From positions 1-33,620 of the forward strand of contig JAKEIC010000034.1 in the NCBI GenBank assembly GCA_022614695.1: DNA of 33,620 nucleotides, given 5' to 3'. A program made the translations under genes and the position numbers. Positions 7,395 to 15,938 of the stretch are shown piece after piece. The notes below the pieces were generated by a model. The model ran no database searches. It was not told where the DNA came from and saw only the letters and a list, made by a program, of their open reading frames with translations. The DNA is from Planctomycetales bacterium. Its GTDB lineage: Bacteria > Planctomycetota > JAKEIC01. Position 1 is the stretch's first letter. Each line of letters opens with the position of its first letter.

Positions 7395-10187
7395 ATGAGC
7401 CTCGACGATCGAGTCCTCGATCTCGCCATCCGCAAGGGCCTCGTCTTGTCGGAGGACCTGCCTGCGCCTCGGCCGCCGGCGTCCGAGTGCCTGGACCGCC
7501 TCGTCGCGGCGAAGCGGCTCTCGGCCGCGGCCCTCGACGCGCTCCGGACGGAAGCCGAGCGGCCCCGGCACGCGAGCGAGCGCCTCGGGCCCTACGAGCT
7601 GCTCGAGGAGATCGGCCGGGGCGGCATGGGCGTCGTCTGGCGGGCGCGAGACACGCGCCTCGGGCGCGAGGTGGCCGTGAAGGTGATGATCTCGGGCGAG
7701 CACGCCTCCCCGGAGGCGATCGCCCGGTTCATGCGGGAAGCGCGCGCGGCGGGCCAGCTCGGGGTCCACCCGAACATCGTCCCGGTCCTCGACGTGGGGG
7801 AGGAGTCCGCCCGCCACTACATCGTGATGGACCTCGTGGATGGCAAACCCCTCGACAAGCTCATTGACGAGGGCGCCATCGCGCCGAAGCGCGCCGCCGA
7901 GATCGCGAGGCAGGTGGCGCTCGGGGTGGCGCACGCGCACAGGAAGGGCATCCTCCACCGCGATCTCAAGCCCGCCAACGTCCTCGTCACCCGCGACGGC
8001 GTGCCGAAGCTCACCGACTTCGGGCTCGCGCGGTTCGTCGAGGACGCGGGGGGGCTCACCCGCTCGGGCGCGCTCGTCGGGACGCCCCACTACATGGCGC
8101 CCGAACAGGCGGAGGGGCAACTCGACGCGATCGGGGTGCGGACGGACGTCTACGGCCTCGGGGCGACGCTCTACGAGATGCTCACGGAGCGGCCGCCCTT
8201 CGACGGGGGGACGTCGGCGCAGATCCTGCGGCAGGTCCTTCTCGAGGAGCCCCGGGCGCCGCGGCGTCTGAACCCGGCCGTCCCGCGCGACCTCGAGACC
8301 GTCTGCCTGAAGGCGCTCGAGAAGGATCCGGGCCGCCGCTACGACGCAGCCGAGACTCTCGCCCGCGACCTCGAGCGGTTCGCGAAGGGCGAGCCGATCG
8401 CGGCGCGGCCCATCTCGCGCGTCGAGCGCGTCGTGCGCTGGGCCCGGCGCCGGCCCGCCGCGGCGGTCGCCATCCTCGCGCTCGCCGCTCTCGCGGGGGT
8501 CGGCGTGGTCGCGGGAGCTGCGGCGTGGGAATCCTCCACCCGCCGGGCCGCCCGATTCGAGGAGGGCCGATCGGCGATGGCGAGCCGGGACTACGATGGC
8601 GCGATCGAACGGTTCGCGGCTGTCCTCCAGACCCGTCCGGAGGACGCCGAAGCCTCCCGCCTCCTGGAGGAGGCGCGCGCGGGGCAGGCGCTGCGCCGCT
8701 CGGAACGGGACCGCGAGCAGCGGGCGATGGCCCGCGCCGCCGCGGCGGAGGCCTTCTCGCGGGCCGGAACGGAGAGGCTCGCCTCCTACCGCGAGGCCGC
8801 GGAGCGCCTCCGCGCGGCGCGGGCGGAGGCGCTGGCGGCGCAGTCGGAGATGATGGCGCTCTGCGATCCGACGTCCGTGCTCCCGGGGAGAACCGACCGT
8901 GGGGCGGCGTTCGTCTCGGCGCGCACGCGTCAGGAGGACGCCCTCGCCCGGATGAGCCGGGTCCGGGACCGGGAGCTCGAGAGGCAGTTCGGGGCCGCGC
9001 TCTCGTCGCTCGAGGGGGCGCTCGAGAGCGGAGGCGACGAGGCGCGTCCTCTCGTCGGCGGACTCTTCGCGGAGCGCGTCGCCCTCGAGCGCGACCTCGG
9101 CCGGCTCGCGGTCGCCGCGGCGCTCGAGGAGGAGTCGCGGCGGATCCTCCCCCCGTCCCCGGGGGCCGGGGCTCCGGCCCCCGCGCGGCTGCGCGTCGAG
9201 ACGCGCCCCGAGGGAGCCGAGGTGCTGCTCGCCCCGTGCGAGCCCGATGCGGCCGGCCTTCGCATCCCGGGCCCGGCGAAGGTCCTCGGCCGTACCCCGC
9301 TCGGTCCCGTCGGGATCCCCGCCGGATCCTATCTCCTGCGGATCCGCTCCGAGGGCTACCGCGACGTCCTCTACCCGGTTACGGCCCGCCTGGGGGAGGA
9401 TTGCGGGACGCCCGAGCCCATCCCGCTCTACACGGACGCCGAGATCGGCACGGACTTCGTCTACGTGCCCGCGGGCCATTCCTGGCTCGGGGAGCCGGAT
9501 CCACTGCGCGAGGAGTACGTCTGGTCACGCCACCTCGTGCCGGGGTTCTTCCTGGCGCGGTTCGAGGTAACTCTCGAGGAGTGGGCCCACTTCGTCGAGG
9601 AGACCGCGAAGAAGGACCTCGCCGCCGCGCGGGAGCTCCTCCCCTTCCGCGGTGAGCGTGCGCCGGGCGAGCTCCTCCGGCTCGAGAACCGGGACGGGAA
9701 ACCCTGGGTCGTCGTCACCCGGCACGCGAAGCTGCCCGTGATCGGGATTCGGCATCCGGACGCCTGCCTCTACGCGGCCTGGGCGGCGGGGCGGGCCGGC
9801 CGGCCGATCCGCCTCCCGCGCGAGGTCGAATGGGAGCGGGCCGCGCGCGGATCGGACGGCCGGGCCTTCCCCTCCGGCGAGTCGTTCGTTCCAGGCGGCG
9901 TCGTCCACGCGGACTGGCCCGGCCATACCGACCAAGGAATGAGGCCTCGACGCGTCGGGTCCGGCTGGGCGGACGAGTCGCCGTTCGGCGTCCGGGATCT
10001 CGCCGGATCGGTCTCGGAGTGGTGCCTCGGATACCTCGACCCTTCCTCCGACCTCTTCGCCAACCGCGGCGGCTACTGGGGCGCCGCCGAGTGGGTCTGC
10101 CGACCCAGCCGCCGCTCGGGGGCGGACTCGGCCGTGGCCCAGGTGGACATCGGCCTCCGCCTCGCCTGCGACCTCCCCCCGCGCTGA
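7395..10187 (+). CDS. Transmembrane Ser/Thr protein kinase fused to PEGA and FGE-sulfatase-type domains
   Basis: 930 aa from ATG 7395. Order: short N-terminal segment; Hanks-type kinase (about 67-330) with GRGGMGVV loop, Lys96 in VAVKVM, HRDLKPANV (188-196), DFG (208-210) and APEQ; one membrane helix (about 353-377); Ala/Glu-rich coiled coil with a TPR-like start; a PEGA-like beta domain (about 595-680; RLRVETRPEGAEVLL, GSYLLRIRSEGY); and a C-terminal formylglycine-generating-enzyme-type domain (about 682-928; FVYVPAGHSWLGE, RLPREVEWERAARG, GVRDLAGSVSEWC, GLRLA). Kinase inside, sensor or ligand domains outside is the expected topology. FGE-type domains in such fusions usually lack sulfatase-maturing activity and may bind ligands; the paired FGE catalytic Cys are not evident here. 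A possible promoter (TTTTAC-17-TACAAC, 7352-7380) precedes it. Signal and targets are unknown. Confidence 0.93.
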   Translation: MSLDDRVLDLAIRKGLVLSEDLPAPRPPASECLDRLVAAKRLSAAALDALRTEAERPRHASERLGPYELLEEIGRGGMGVVWRARDTRLGREVAVKVMISGEHASPEAIARFMREARAAGQLGVHPNIVPVLDVGEESARHYIVMDLVDGKPLDKLIDEGAIAPKRAAEIARQVALGVAHAHRKGILHRDLKPANVLVTRDGVPKLTDFGLARFVEDAGGLTRSGALVGTPHYMAPEQAEGQLDAIGVRTDVYGLGATLYEMLTERPPFDGGTSAQILRQVLLEEPRAPRRLNPAVPRDLETVCLKALEKDPGRRYDAAETLARDLERFAKGEPIAARPISRVERVVRWARRRPAAAVAILALAALAGVGVVAGAAAWESSTRRAARFEEGRSAMASRDYDGAIERFAAVLQTRPEDAEASRLLEEARAGQALRRSERDREQRAMARAAAAEAFSRAGTERLASYREAAERLRAARAEALAAQSEMMALCDPTSVLPGRTDRGAAFVSARTRQEDALARMSRVRDRELERQFGAALSSLEGALESGGDEARPLVGGLFAERVALERDLGRLAVAAALEEESRRILPPSPGAGAPAPARLRVETRPEGAEVLLAPCEPDAAGLRIPGPAKVLGRTPLGPVGIPAGSYLLRIRSEGYRDVLYPVTARLGEDCGTPEPIPLYTDAEIGTDFVYVPAGHSWLGEPDPLREEYVWSRHLVPGFFLARFEVTLEEWAHFVEETAKKDLAAARELLPFRGERAPGELLRLENRDGKPWVVVTRHAKLPVIGIRHPDACLYAAWAAGRAGRPIRLPREVEWERAARGSDGRAFPSGESFVPGGVVHADWPGHTDQGMRPRRVGSGWADESPFGVRDLAGSVSEWCLGYLDPSSDLFANRGGYWGAAEWVCRPSRRSGADSAVAQVDIGLRLACDLPPR

Positions 10188-10189
10188 GG

Positions 10190-10195
10190 TAGACT
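10190..10195 (+). promoter_or_regulatory. -10 box TAGACT of the formate dehydrogenase operon
   Basis: TAGACT ends 6 nt before ATG 10202. Transcription would start at or next to the A of the ATG, predicting a leaderless mRNA. No Shine-Dalgarno and no clear -35 are visible; the upstream kinase stop lies only 14 bases before the start. Confidence 0.55.
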
Positions 10196-10201
10196 GCCGC
10201 C

Positions 10202-12103
10202 ATGGTCGGTCCTCCTCCTCGCCTCACGACCCCTCTCGTCCGAGACGGTCCTCGCGGGACCCTGCGGTCGGCGACCTGGGACGAGGCGCTCGACCGCGCG
10301 GCCGAGGGGCTCGCCGACGTGCGCCGCCGGCGCGGCCCCGACGCCCTTGGCTTCTTCAGCTGCTCGAAGAGCACGAACGAGGTGAACTTCGCGGCCCAGA
10401 AGCTCGCGCGGGTCGTCTTCGGCACGAACAACATAGACAGCTGCAACCGGACCTGACACGCTCCGAGCGTCGCCGGTCTGGCGGCGGTCTTCGGGGCGGG
10501 GGGCGGGACGAGCAGCTACCGGGAGGCCGAGGAGACGGGCGTGATCCTGCTCTGGGGGTCGAACGCCCGCGAGACCCACCCGATCTTCTTCCACCACGTC
10601 CTCAAGGGGATCCGGGCGGGCGCCCGGTGCTACGTCGTGGACCCGCGGCGGACCGGCACGGCCGACTTCGCCCACGGCCACGCCGCGCTCGACGTCGGCA
10701 CCGACATCGCGCTCGCGAACGCGATGGGCCGAGAGATCCTCGCCGCCGGCCTCTGGCACCGCGACTTCGTCGGGCGCGCCACCGAGGGCCTCGACGAATA
10801 CCGCGCGGGGGTCGAACCCTGCACGCTCGAGTGGGCCGAGGCCGAGACGAAGGTGCCGGCCGCATTGATCCGGGAGATGGCGCACGCCTACGCACGGGCC
10901 GAGCGGGCGATGATCTGCTGGACGCTCGGCATCACCGAGCACCACAACGCCGTGGACAACGTCCTCGCGCTGATCAACCTGGCGCTGCTCACCGGGCACG
11001 TCGGCCGCTGGGGCTCGGGGCTCAATCCGCTCCGCGGCCAGAACAACGTGCAGGGCGGCGGCGACATGGGGGCGATCCCCGACAGGCTCCCGGGGTTCCA
11101 GCACGTCGAGAACGCGCGGCTGCGCGGGGCGTTCGAGGCGGCCTGGGGCATGAAGCTCCCCCCGAAGCGCGGGAAGCACCTCTCGGCGATGTTCCACGCG
11201 ATGGAGGAGGGCGAGCTCACCGCCCTCTACTGCATCGGGGAGAACCCGCTGGCGTCGGAGGCGGACCAGACGCGGGCGCGGAGGCTCCTCGAGGGGCTCG
11301 AGTGGTTCGTCGCGCAGGACCTGACCCTCACGAAGACGGCGGCGCTCGCGGACGTCGTCCTGCCGGCGGCCGCGAGCTGGTGCGAGGGCGAAGGGACGGT
11401 CACGAACAGCGAGCGCCGCGTCCAGCGCGTCCGCAAGGCGGTCGAGCCGCCCGCGGGCGCCCGCGAGGACCTGGCGATCCTCTTCGAGATCGCCCGGCGG
11501 CTCGGCCACGACTGGGGCGCGCCCTCGGCCGAGCGGGTCTGGGACGAGGTCCGGCGCCTCTCGCCCGTGCATGCGGGGATGAGCTACGCCCGGCTCGATG
11601 CGGCGGGCGGCCTCCACTGGCCCTGCTGGGACGAGACCCACCCGGGCGAGGCGTTCCTGCACTCGCGTCTCTGGGAGGACCCCGTGCGAGGGCCCCGGGC
11701 CGGGTTCCACCCCGTCGTCCACGACCCGCCCGTCGAGCGGCTGGACGCCGATTACCCGATGCGGCTCACGACGGGCCGGCGGCTCGACGAGTTCAACACG
11801 GGCGTGCAGACGTCGGGCTACCGCTCGCCGCTCCGTCGTAGCGAGACCCTCGACATCCACCCGGACGACGCCGCGCGCCTCGGCCTCTCCGACGGCGAGC
11901 GCGTGCGCGTGCGGTCGCGGCGCGGCTGCGTCGAGGTGCCGGTCCGGCTCGACCCGCGGCTCCGCCCCGGGCTCACCTTCATGACCATGCACTTCCCCGA
12001 CGACGTCGCGACGAACCTCCTCACGATAGACGCCACCGACCCGAAGTCCGGGACGGCGGAGTTCAAGGCGGCCGCCGTCCGTCTCGAGAGGATCGAGGCG
12101 TGA
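10202..12103 (+). CDS. fdhA: Selenocysteine formate dehydrogenase, catalytic (bis-MGD) subunit lacking its N-terminal Fe4S4 domain
   Basis: 633 aa with UGA 10454-10456 read as Sec85. The context GTNNIDSCNRT-U-HAPSVAGL matches the active site of E. coli FdhF around Sec140-His141. It oxidises formate to CO2 (or the reverse) at a Mo/W bis-MGD centre. Downstream, NPLRGQNNVQGGGDMGA and DLTLTKTAALADVVLPAA are classic molybdopterin-oxidoreductase motifs, and the C-terminal molydopterin-dinucleotide-binding domain (about 515-633) is complete. The protein starts at PPRLTTPLVRDG, which in ordinary FDHs follows the CxxCxxxC Fe4S4 domain. That domain is missing here and is found at the end of the gene at 13952. 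A near-perfect SECIS follows the UGA. An annotator treating UGA as stop would report an 84-aa fragment plus a truncated enzyme. Confidence 0.95.
10468..10486 (+). promoter_or_regulatory. SECIS element of fdhA
   Basis: CGTCGCC (10468-10474) pairs with GGCGGCG (10480-10486, one T-G pair), closing a 5-nt loop GGTCT (10475-10479). The loop starts 18 nt after the UGA. Loop sequence and distance are the same as in E. coli fdhF, where the GGUCU loop is bound by SelB. Confidence 0.9.
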
Positions 12104-12128
12104 CGACCCCGCGCTGCCGGGAGCGCCC

Positions 12129-13955
12129 GTGGACCTCCGCCTGACCGGTCCGCCGCCGTCGGAGGTCGAGCGCGCCGCGGTGGACGGGGCGCTCGCGACG
12201 GGCGGCACGGGTCGCGACCAGCTCCTCCCGGCCCTCCACGCGCTGCAGGACCGGGTGGGGTTCGTGAGCGAGGGCGGCCTCCGCCACGTCTGCGAGCGGC
12301 TCCGCGTGCCGCCCGCCGAGGCCTACGGCGTGGCGAGCTTCTACCACCTCCTGGCGCTCGCGCCCCGCCCGCGGACCGTCGTCCACGTCTGCGACGACCT
12401 CGTCTGCCGCGCCCACGGCGCCGAGGCGGCGGTCGCGGCGGTCGAGCGGGCCTGCGCGGGGGGCCCCGCGACCGTCGCGCGGAGCCCGTGCCTCGGGCTT
12501 TGCGAGCGGGCCCCCGCGGCGCTCATCCTCGCGGCCGGCGCCTCCCCCTGCGCCGAGCCGGTCGGGGCCGCCGACGCGCGCGCGGTCGCCGACGCCGCGG
12601 CCCGGGCCGACTCGGCGGCGGAAGCGGCCCCGTCTCGGCGGGCGCGGCGACTCGCGAAGGAGAAGCCCGGGGCGCGCCTCGAGCGGGTCCGCCGCGCCGC
12701 GCCGCAGGCGGGGACGCCGGGGCTCCGGTTGCTCGCGAGAGTCGGCCGCGTGGATCCCGAGAGCGTGGCCGACTGGAAGGCGTCGGGGGGCGGCGAGGGG
12801 CTCCGCAAGGCGCTCGCGCTCGGGCCGGCCGGGGTCGTGCGCGAGGTGATCGCGTCGGGACTCGTCGGGCGGGGCGGGGCCGCCTTCCCCGCCGGCAAGA
12901 AGTGGGAGGCGGTCGCGGCGGCGCCCGCGCCGCGGCACCTGATCCTCAACGCCGACGAGTCCGAGCCGGGAACTTTCAAGGACCGGGTCCTCATGGAGGA
13001 GGATCCGTTCGCGCTCCTCGAGGGGATGACGATCGCCGCCTACGCGGCCGGCTGCGGCCGGGGCTACGTCTACGTTCGCGGCGAGTACCCGCTTGCCCGG
13101 CTCCGGATGGAGCGCGCGGCGGCGGCCGCCCGGAAGGAAGGGCTCCTCGGGCCCGACGTCCTCGGCTCGGGCTTCTCCTTCGAGGTCGAGGTCCGTCGCG
13201 GGGGCGGGGCCTACATCTGCGGCGAGGAGACCGCGCTCATGAATTCGATCGAGGGCAAGCGCGGCGAGCCGCGGCAGAAGCCGCCCTTCCCGACCCAGGC
13301 GGGCCTCTTCGGCCGGCCCACCGTCATCAACAACGTGGAGACCCTCGCGGCCGTCCCGTGGATCGTGCGGGACGGCGGCGCCGCGTGGGCGAGGATCGGC
13401 ACGAAGGGCTCGTCGGGCGCGAAGCTCTTCAGCGTCGCGGGCCACGTGGCGCGGCCGGGCGTCTACGAGGTGGAGTTCGGCGCCACGCTGCGGCAGCTCC
13501 TCGCGCTCGCCGGGGGCGTCCCGGCCGGCCGGTCGCTCCGCGCCGTGCTGCTCGGGGGCGCCGCCGGCTCGTTCGTCGGCCCGGGCGACCTGGACCTCCC
13601 GCTCACGTTCGAGGGGACGCGCGCCGCGGGCGTGGGGCTCGGGAGCGGCGCCGTCATCGTCTTCGACGACTCCGCCGACCTCGGGGACCTCCTCGCACGC
13701 GTCGCCCGCTTCTTCCGCGACGAGTCGTGCGGCCAGTGCGTGCCGTGCCGTGTCGGCACCGTCCGGCAGGAGGAGGCGCTGGCGCGGCTCCGGGCCGGCC
13801 GGCCGCTCGGCGGGCGCGAGGCCGAAGTCGCGCTCGTCCGCGAGCTCGGCCAGGCGATGCACGACGCCTCGATCTGCGGCCTCGGGCAGACGGCCTCGAG
13901 CGCCCTCGAGTCGGCGCTCTCGAGGCTCGGCGCCTTCTCCGGGGGAACGCCGTGA
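12129..13955 (+). CDS. NADH-oxidoreductase subunit of formate dehydrogenase: NuoE-NuoF fusion
   Basis: 608 aa from GTG 12129. The N-terminal third is a thioredoxin-like [2Fe-2S] NuoE domain with Cys88, Cys93, Cys121 and Cys125 (CDDLVC; CLGLCERAPA). A charged linker (about 165-215) leads to a full NuoF module: GLVGRGGAAFPAGKKWEA, NADESEPGTFKDR (FMN/NADH site), GGGAYICGEETALMNSIEG, SLBB-like region, and the [4Fe-4S] ligands Cys534, Cys537, Cys540 (SCGQCVPCR) and Cys583. It should pass electrons between the Fe-S chain and NAD(H), like the beta/gamma subunits of soluble NAD-dependent formate dehydrogenases. It lies 25 bases after fdhA and its stop overlaps the next gene (GTGA). Complex I membership is unlikely because no other nuo gene is present. 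Confidence 0.93.
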   Translation: MDLRLTGPPPSEVERAAVDGALATGGTGRDQLLPALHALQDRVGFVSEGGLRHVCERLRVPPAEAYGVASFYHLLALAPRPRTVVHVCDDLVCRAHGAEAAVAAVERACAGGPATVARSPCLGLCERAPAALILAAGASPCAEPVGAADARAVADAAARADSAAEAAPSRRARRLAKEKPGARLERVRRAAPQAGTPGLRLLARVGRVDPESVADWKASGGGEGLRKALALGPAGVVREVIASGLVGRGGAAFPAGKKWEAVAAAPAPRHLILNADESEPGTFKDRVLMEEDPFALLEGMTIAAYAAGCGRGYVYVRGEYPLARLRMERAAAAARKEGLLGPDVLGSGFSFEVEVRRGGGAYICGEETALMNSIEGKRGEPRQKPPFPTQAGLFGRPTVINNVETLAAVPWIVRDGGAAWARIGTKGSSGAKLFSVAGHVARPGVYEVEFGATLRQLLALAGGVPAGRSLRAVLLGGAAGSFVGPGDLDLPLTFEGTRAAGVGLGSGAVIVFDDSADLGDLLARVARFFRDESCGQCVPCRVGTVRQEEALARLRAGRPLGGREAEVALVRELGQAMHDASICGLGQTASSALESALSRLGAFSGGTP

Positions 13956-14974
13956 ACCGATCCGATCCCTGGAGCGGCGGGCCGGCCGAGGGGGCCGTCT
14001 GGTTCGACCCACCGCCGCGGGCGGCGAAGGTGCCGGGGCCGCCGCCGTCACCGGCGCGGCCGCCCGTCGCGCTCTCGGTGGACGGCCGCGAGGTGCGGGT
14101 CCCGGCCGGCGCGACCGTCCTCGACGCGTGCCGGGTCGCCGGCGTCGAGACTCCCACGCTCTGCTTCCACGAGACGCTCACTCCGGTGAACGCGTGCCGC
14201 GTCTGCGTGGTCGAGGTGGCGGGGGCGCGCACCCTCGTCCCGGCCTGCTCGCGGCAGGCGGAGGCGGGGATGCAGGTGAAGACCGACACGCCCCGCGTCC
14301 GCTGCTCCCGCAAGGTCGTGCTCGAGCTGCTCGCCTCGTCCGTGGACCTCCGGATCGCGCCCGGCATGGCCGAGACGATGGCCCGCTACGGCGCGAGCCC
14401 CGGGCGCTTCGGGCCGCCGGCGCCCGACGCCGCGGACCGGGACGCCCGCGAGGCCGGCCACCACCACGCCCCGGACGGCGCCGCCGCGGAGACCGTCGCG
14501 CAGCCCGTGAAGGCGGACAACGACTGCTACGTGCGGGACTACTCGAAGTGCGTCCTCTGCTACCGCTGCGTCGAGGCCTGCGGGACGGACGCCCAGAACA
14601 CCTTCGCGATCGCCGTGGCGGGGCGCGGCTTCGACGCGCGGATCTCGACCGAGTGGGCCCGCCCGCTCACCGACTCGGCCTGCGTCTACTGCGGGAACTG
14701 CGTGGCCGTCTGTCCGACGGGGGCGCTCATGGGGAAGACCGAGCACGACCTCCGTGCGGCCGGCGCGTGGGACCCCGAGCGCCAGACCTGCACCGACACG
14801 ATCTGCCCCTACTGCGGCGTCGGCTGCTCGCTCTCGCTCACGGTGCAGGACGGCCGCATCGTCCGGGCCGCCTCGCCGGTGGGGGCCGACATCACGCGGG
14901 GGAACCTCTGCATCAAGGGGCGGTTCGGGTGGGGGCACGTGCAGCCGGGGCCGCGCGCGGGCGACGCGCCGTGA
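13952..14974 (+). CDS. Formate dehydrogenase Fe-S subunit carrying the detached Fe4S4 domain of the catalytic subunit
   Basis: 340 aa. Order: Pro-rich start; [2Fe-2S] domain (Cys71, 82, 85, 99); a NuoG-like helical segment in which the usual His-Cys3 cluster cysteines are absent; a 2x[4Fe-4S] ferredoxin module (Cys200, 203, 206, 210; Cys244, 247, 250, 254); and at the C-terminus the Fe4S4 domain of molybdopterin oxidoreductases (CPYCGVGC at 285-292, NLCIKG with Cys320 and Lys322). It ends at GRFGWGHVQPG, exactly where a normal FDH alpha subunit would continue into the part encoded at 10202. The two proteins together equal one split alpha subunit, in permuted gene order. GTG start overlaps the NuoEF stop by four bases. 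Confidence 0.92.
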   Translation: MNRSDPWSGGPAEGAVWFDPPPRAAKVPGPPPSPARPPVALSVDGREVRVPAGATVLDACRVAGVETPTLCFHETLTPVNACRVCVVEVAGARTLVPACSRQAEAGMQVKTDTPRVRCSRKVVLELLASSVDLRIAPGMAETMARYGASPGRFGPPAPDAADRDAREAGHHHAPDGAAAETVAQPVKADNDCYVRDYSKCVLCYRCVEACGTDAQNTFAIAVAGRGFDARISTEWARPLTDSACVYCGNCVAVCPTGALMGKTEHDLRAAGAWDPERQTCTDTICPYCGVGCSLSLTVQDGRIVRAASPVGADITRGNLCIKGRFGWGHVQPGPRAGDAP

Positions 14975-15039
14975 TCCATCGCCCCCGGGCCGGGAACTGG
15001 GCAGCAGTTCCGGCGCTGCTCGACGAGCTCGGGAAGTGA
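14971..15039 (+). CDS. Possible 22-aa micro-ORF linking Fe-S subunit and deacetylase genes
   Basis: GTG 14971 overlaps the Fe-S subunit stop, and its own TGA overlaps the GTG of the next gene, so it exactly fills the gap with two four-base overlaps. The peptide (MIHRPRAGNWAAVPALLDEL plus two residues) has no recognisable motif. It may be a translational coupling peptide rather than a functional product. Confidence 0.3.
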   Translation: MIHRPRAGNWAAVPALLDELGK

Positions 15040-15938
15040 CGGAGCCCGCCGCCCGCCGCGTCCCGTTCGTCTACGCCCCCGGCTACGCCCCCGACTGGCC
15101 GGGGCACGTCTTCCCGACCGAGAAGTACGCGCTCGTGGCGGAGAGGCTCGGGGGGCCGTTCGAGACGCCGGTGGCCGCGACCGACGAGCAGCTCCTCCTC
15201 GTCCACACGCGCGAGTACCTGGCGCTCCTCGAGAAGCTCACGGCGCGGCCCGAGGCGGGGTACGCGCTCTTCGAGGTGCCCTGCAACCGGCGGACGGTGG
15301 ACGCGTTCCGGCTCGCGGCCGGCGGGACGGTCCTCGCGGCGCGGCTCGCCGTCGAGCGCGGCGCGGCGGGGAGCGTCGGCGGCGGGTTCCACCACGCCTT
15401 CGCCGACCACGGGGAGGGGTTCTGCCTGATCAACGATCTCGCCGTCGCGATCCGGGTGCTCCAGAGCGAAGGCCGGATCAGGACGGCCGCCGTCGTGGAC
15501 CTCGACCTCCACCAGGGGAACGGGACGGCGCGGATCTTCCAGGGGGACCGGAGCGTCTTCACGTTCTCGATCCATCAGGAGCACCTGTATCCCGCCAAGC
15601 AGATCTCGAACTGGGACATCGGCCTCGACGACTTCACGGGGGACGACGTCTACCTCGGGCACGTCCGGAAGGCGGTCCCGCAGATCCTCGACTCGTTCCG
15701 GCCCGACCTCCTCGTCTACCAGGGGGGCGCGGACCCCTACGAGCTGGACCAGCTCGGGAGCCTCCGGATCACGAAGGCGGGCCTCGCCGAGCGCGACCGG
15801 CTCGTCTACGCGGCGGCGCGCGAGAGGCGGGTCCCGGTGGTGGCGACGCTCGGGGGCGGGTACCCTCCGCGGACGGAGGACGTCGTGGAGATCCACGCGA
15901 CGACGCTGCGGCTCCTGGCCGAGGTGACGGGCGCCTGA
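15036..15938 (+). CDS. Histone-deacetylase-superfamily hydrolase
   Basis: 300 aa from GTG 15036 (GTGA overlap with the micro-ORF). Arginase/deacetylase fold with all key residues: GGGFHHAFADHGEGF (His119-His120 dyad), DLDLHQGNGT (zinc ligands Asp157 and His159), QGGADPYE (Asp233) and LGGGY (Tyr276 region). Bacterial members act on acetylated lysines, polyamines or small acyl amides; acetoin-utilisation AcuC is a relative. The substrate cannot be told from sequence. Its position inside the formate dehydrogenase operon, coupled on both sides, is unusual. It could regulate acetylation when acetyl or one-carbon metabolism changes, but that is inference. Confidence 0.92.
   Translation: MTEPAARRVPFVYAPGYAPDWPGHVFPTEKYALVAERLGGPFETPVAATDEQLLLVHTREYLALLEKLTARPEAGYALFEVPCNRRTVDAFRLAAGGTVLAARLAVERGAAGSVGGGFHHAFADHGEGFCLINDLAVAIRVLQSEGRIRTAAVVDLDLHQGNGTARIFQGDRSVFTFSIHQEHLYPAKQISNWDIGLDDFTGDDVYLGHVRKAVPQILDSFRPDLLVYQGGADPYELDQLGSLRITKAGLAERDRLVYAAARERRVPVVATLGGGYPPRTEDVVEIHATTLRLLAEVTGA

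Noticed and set aside
12063..14051. Minus-strand open frame of 662 codons
   Set aside because: Opposite to the NuoEF gene, low-complexity Arg/Gly/Ala/Pro composition, no motif.
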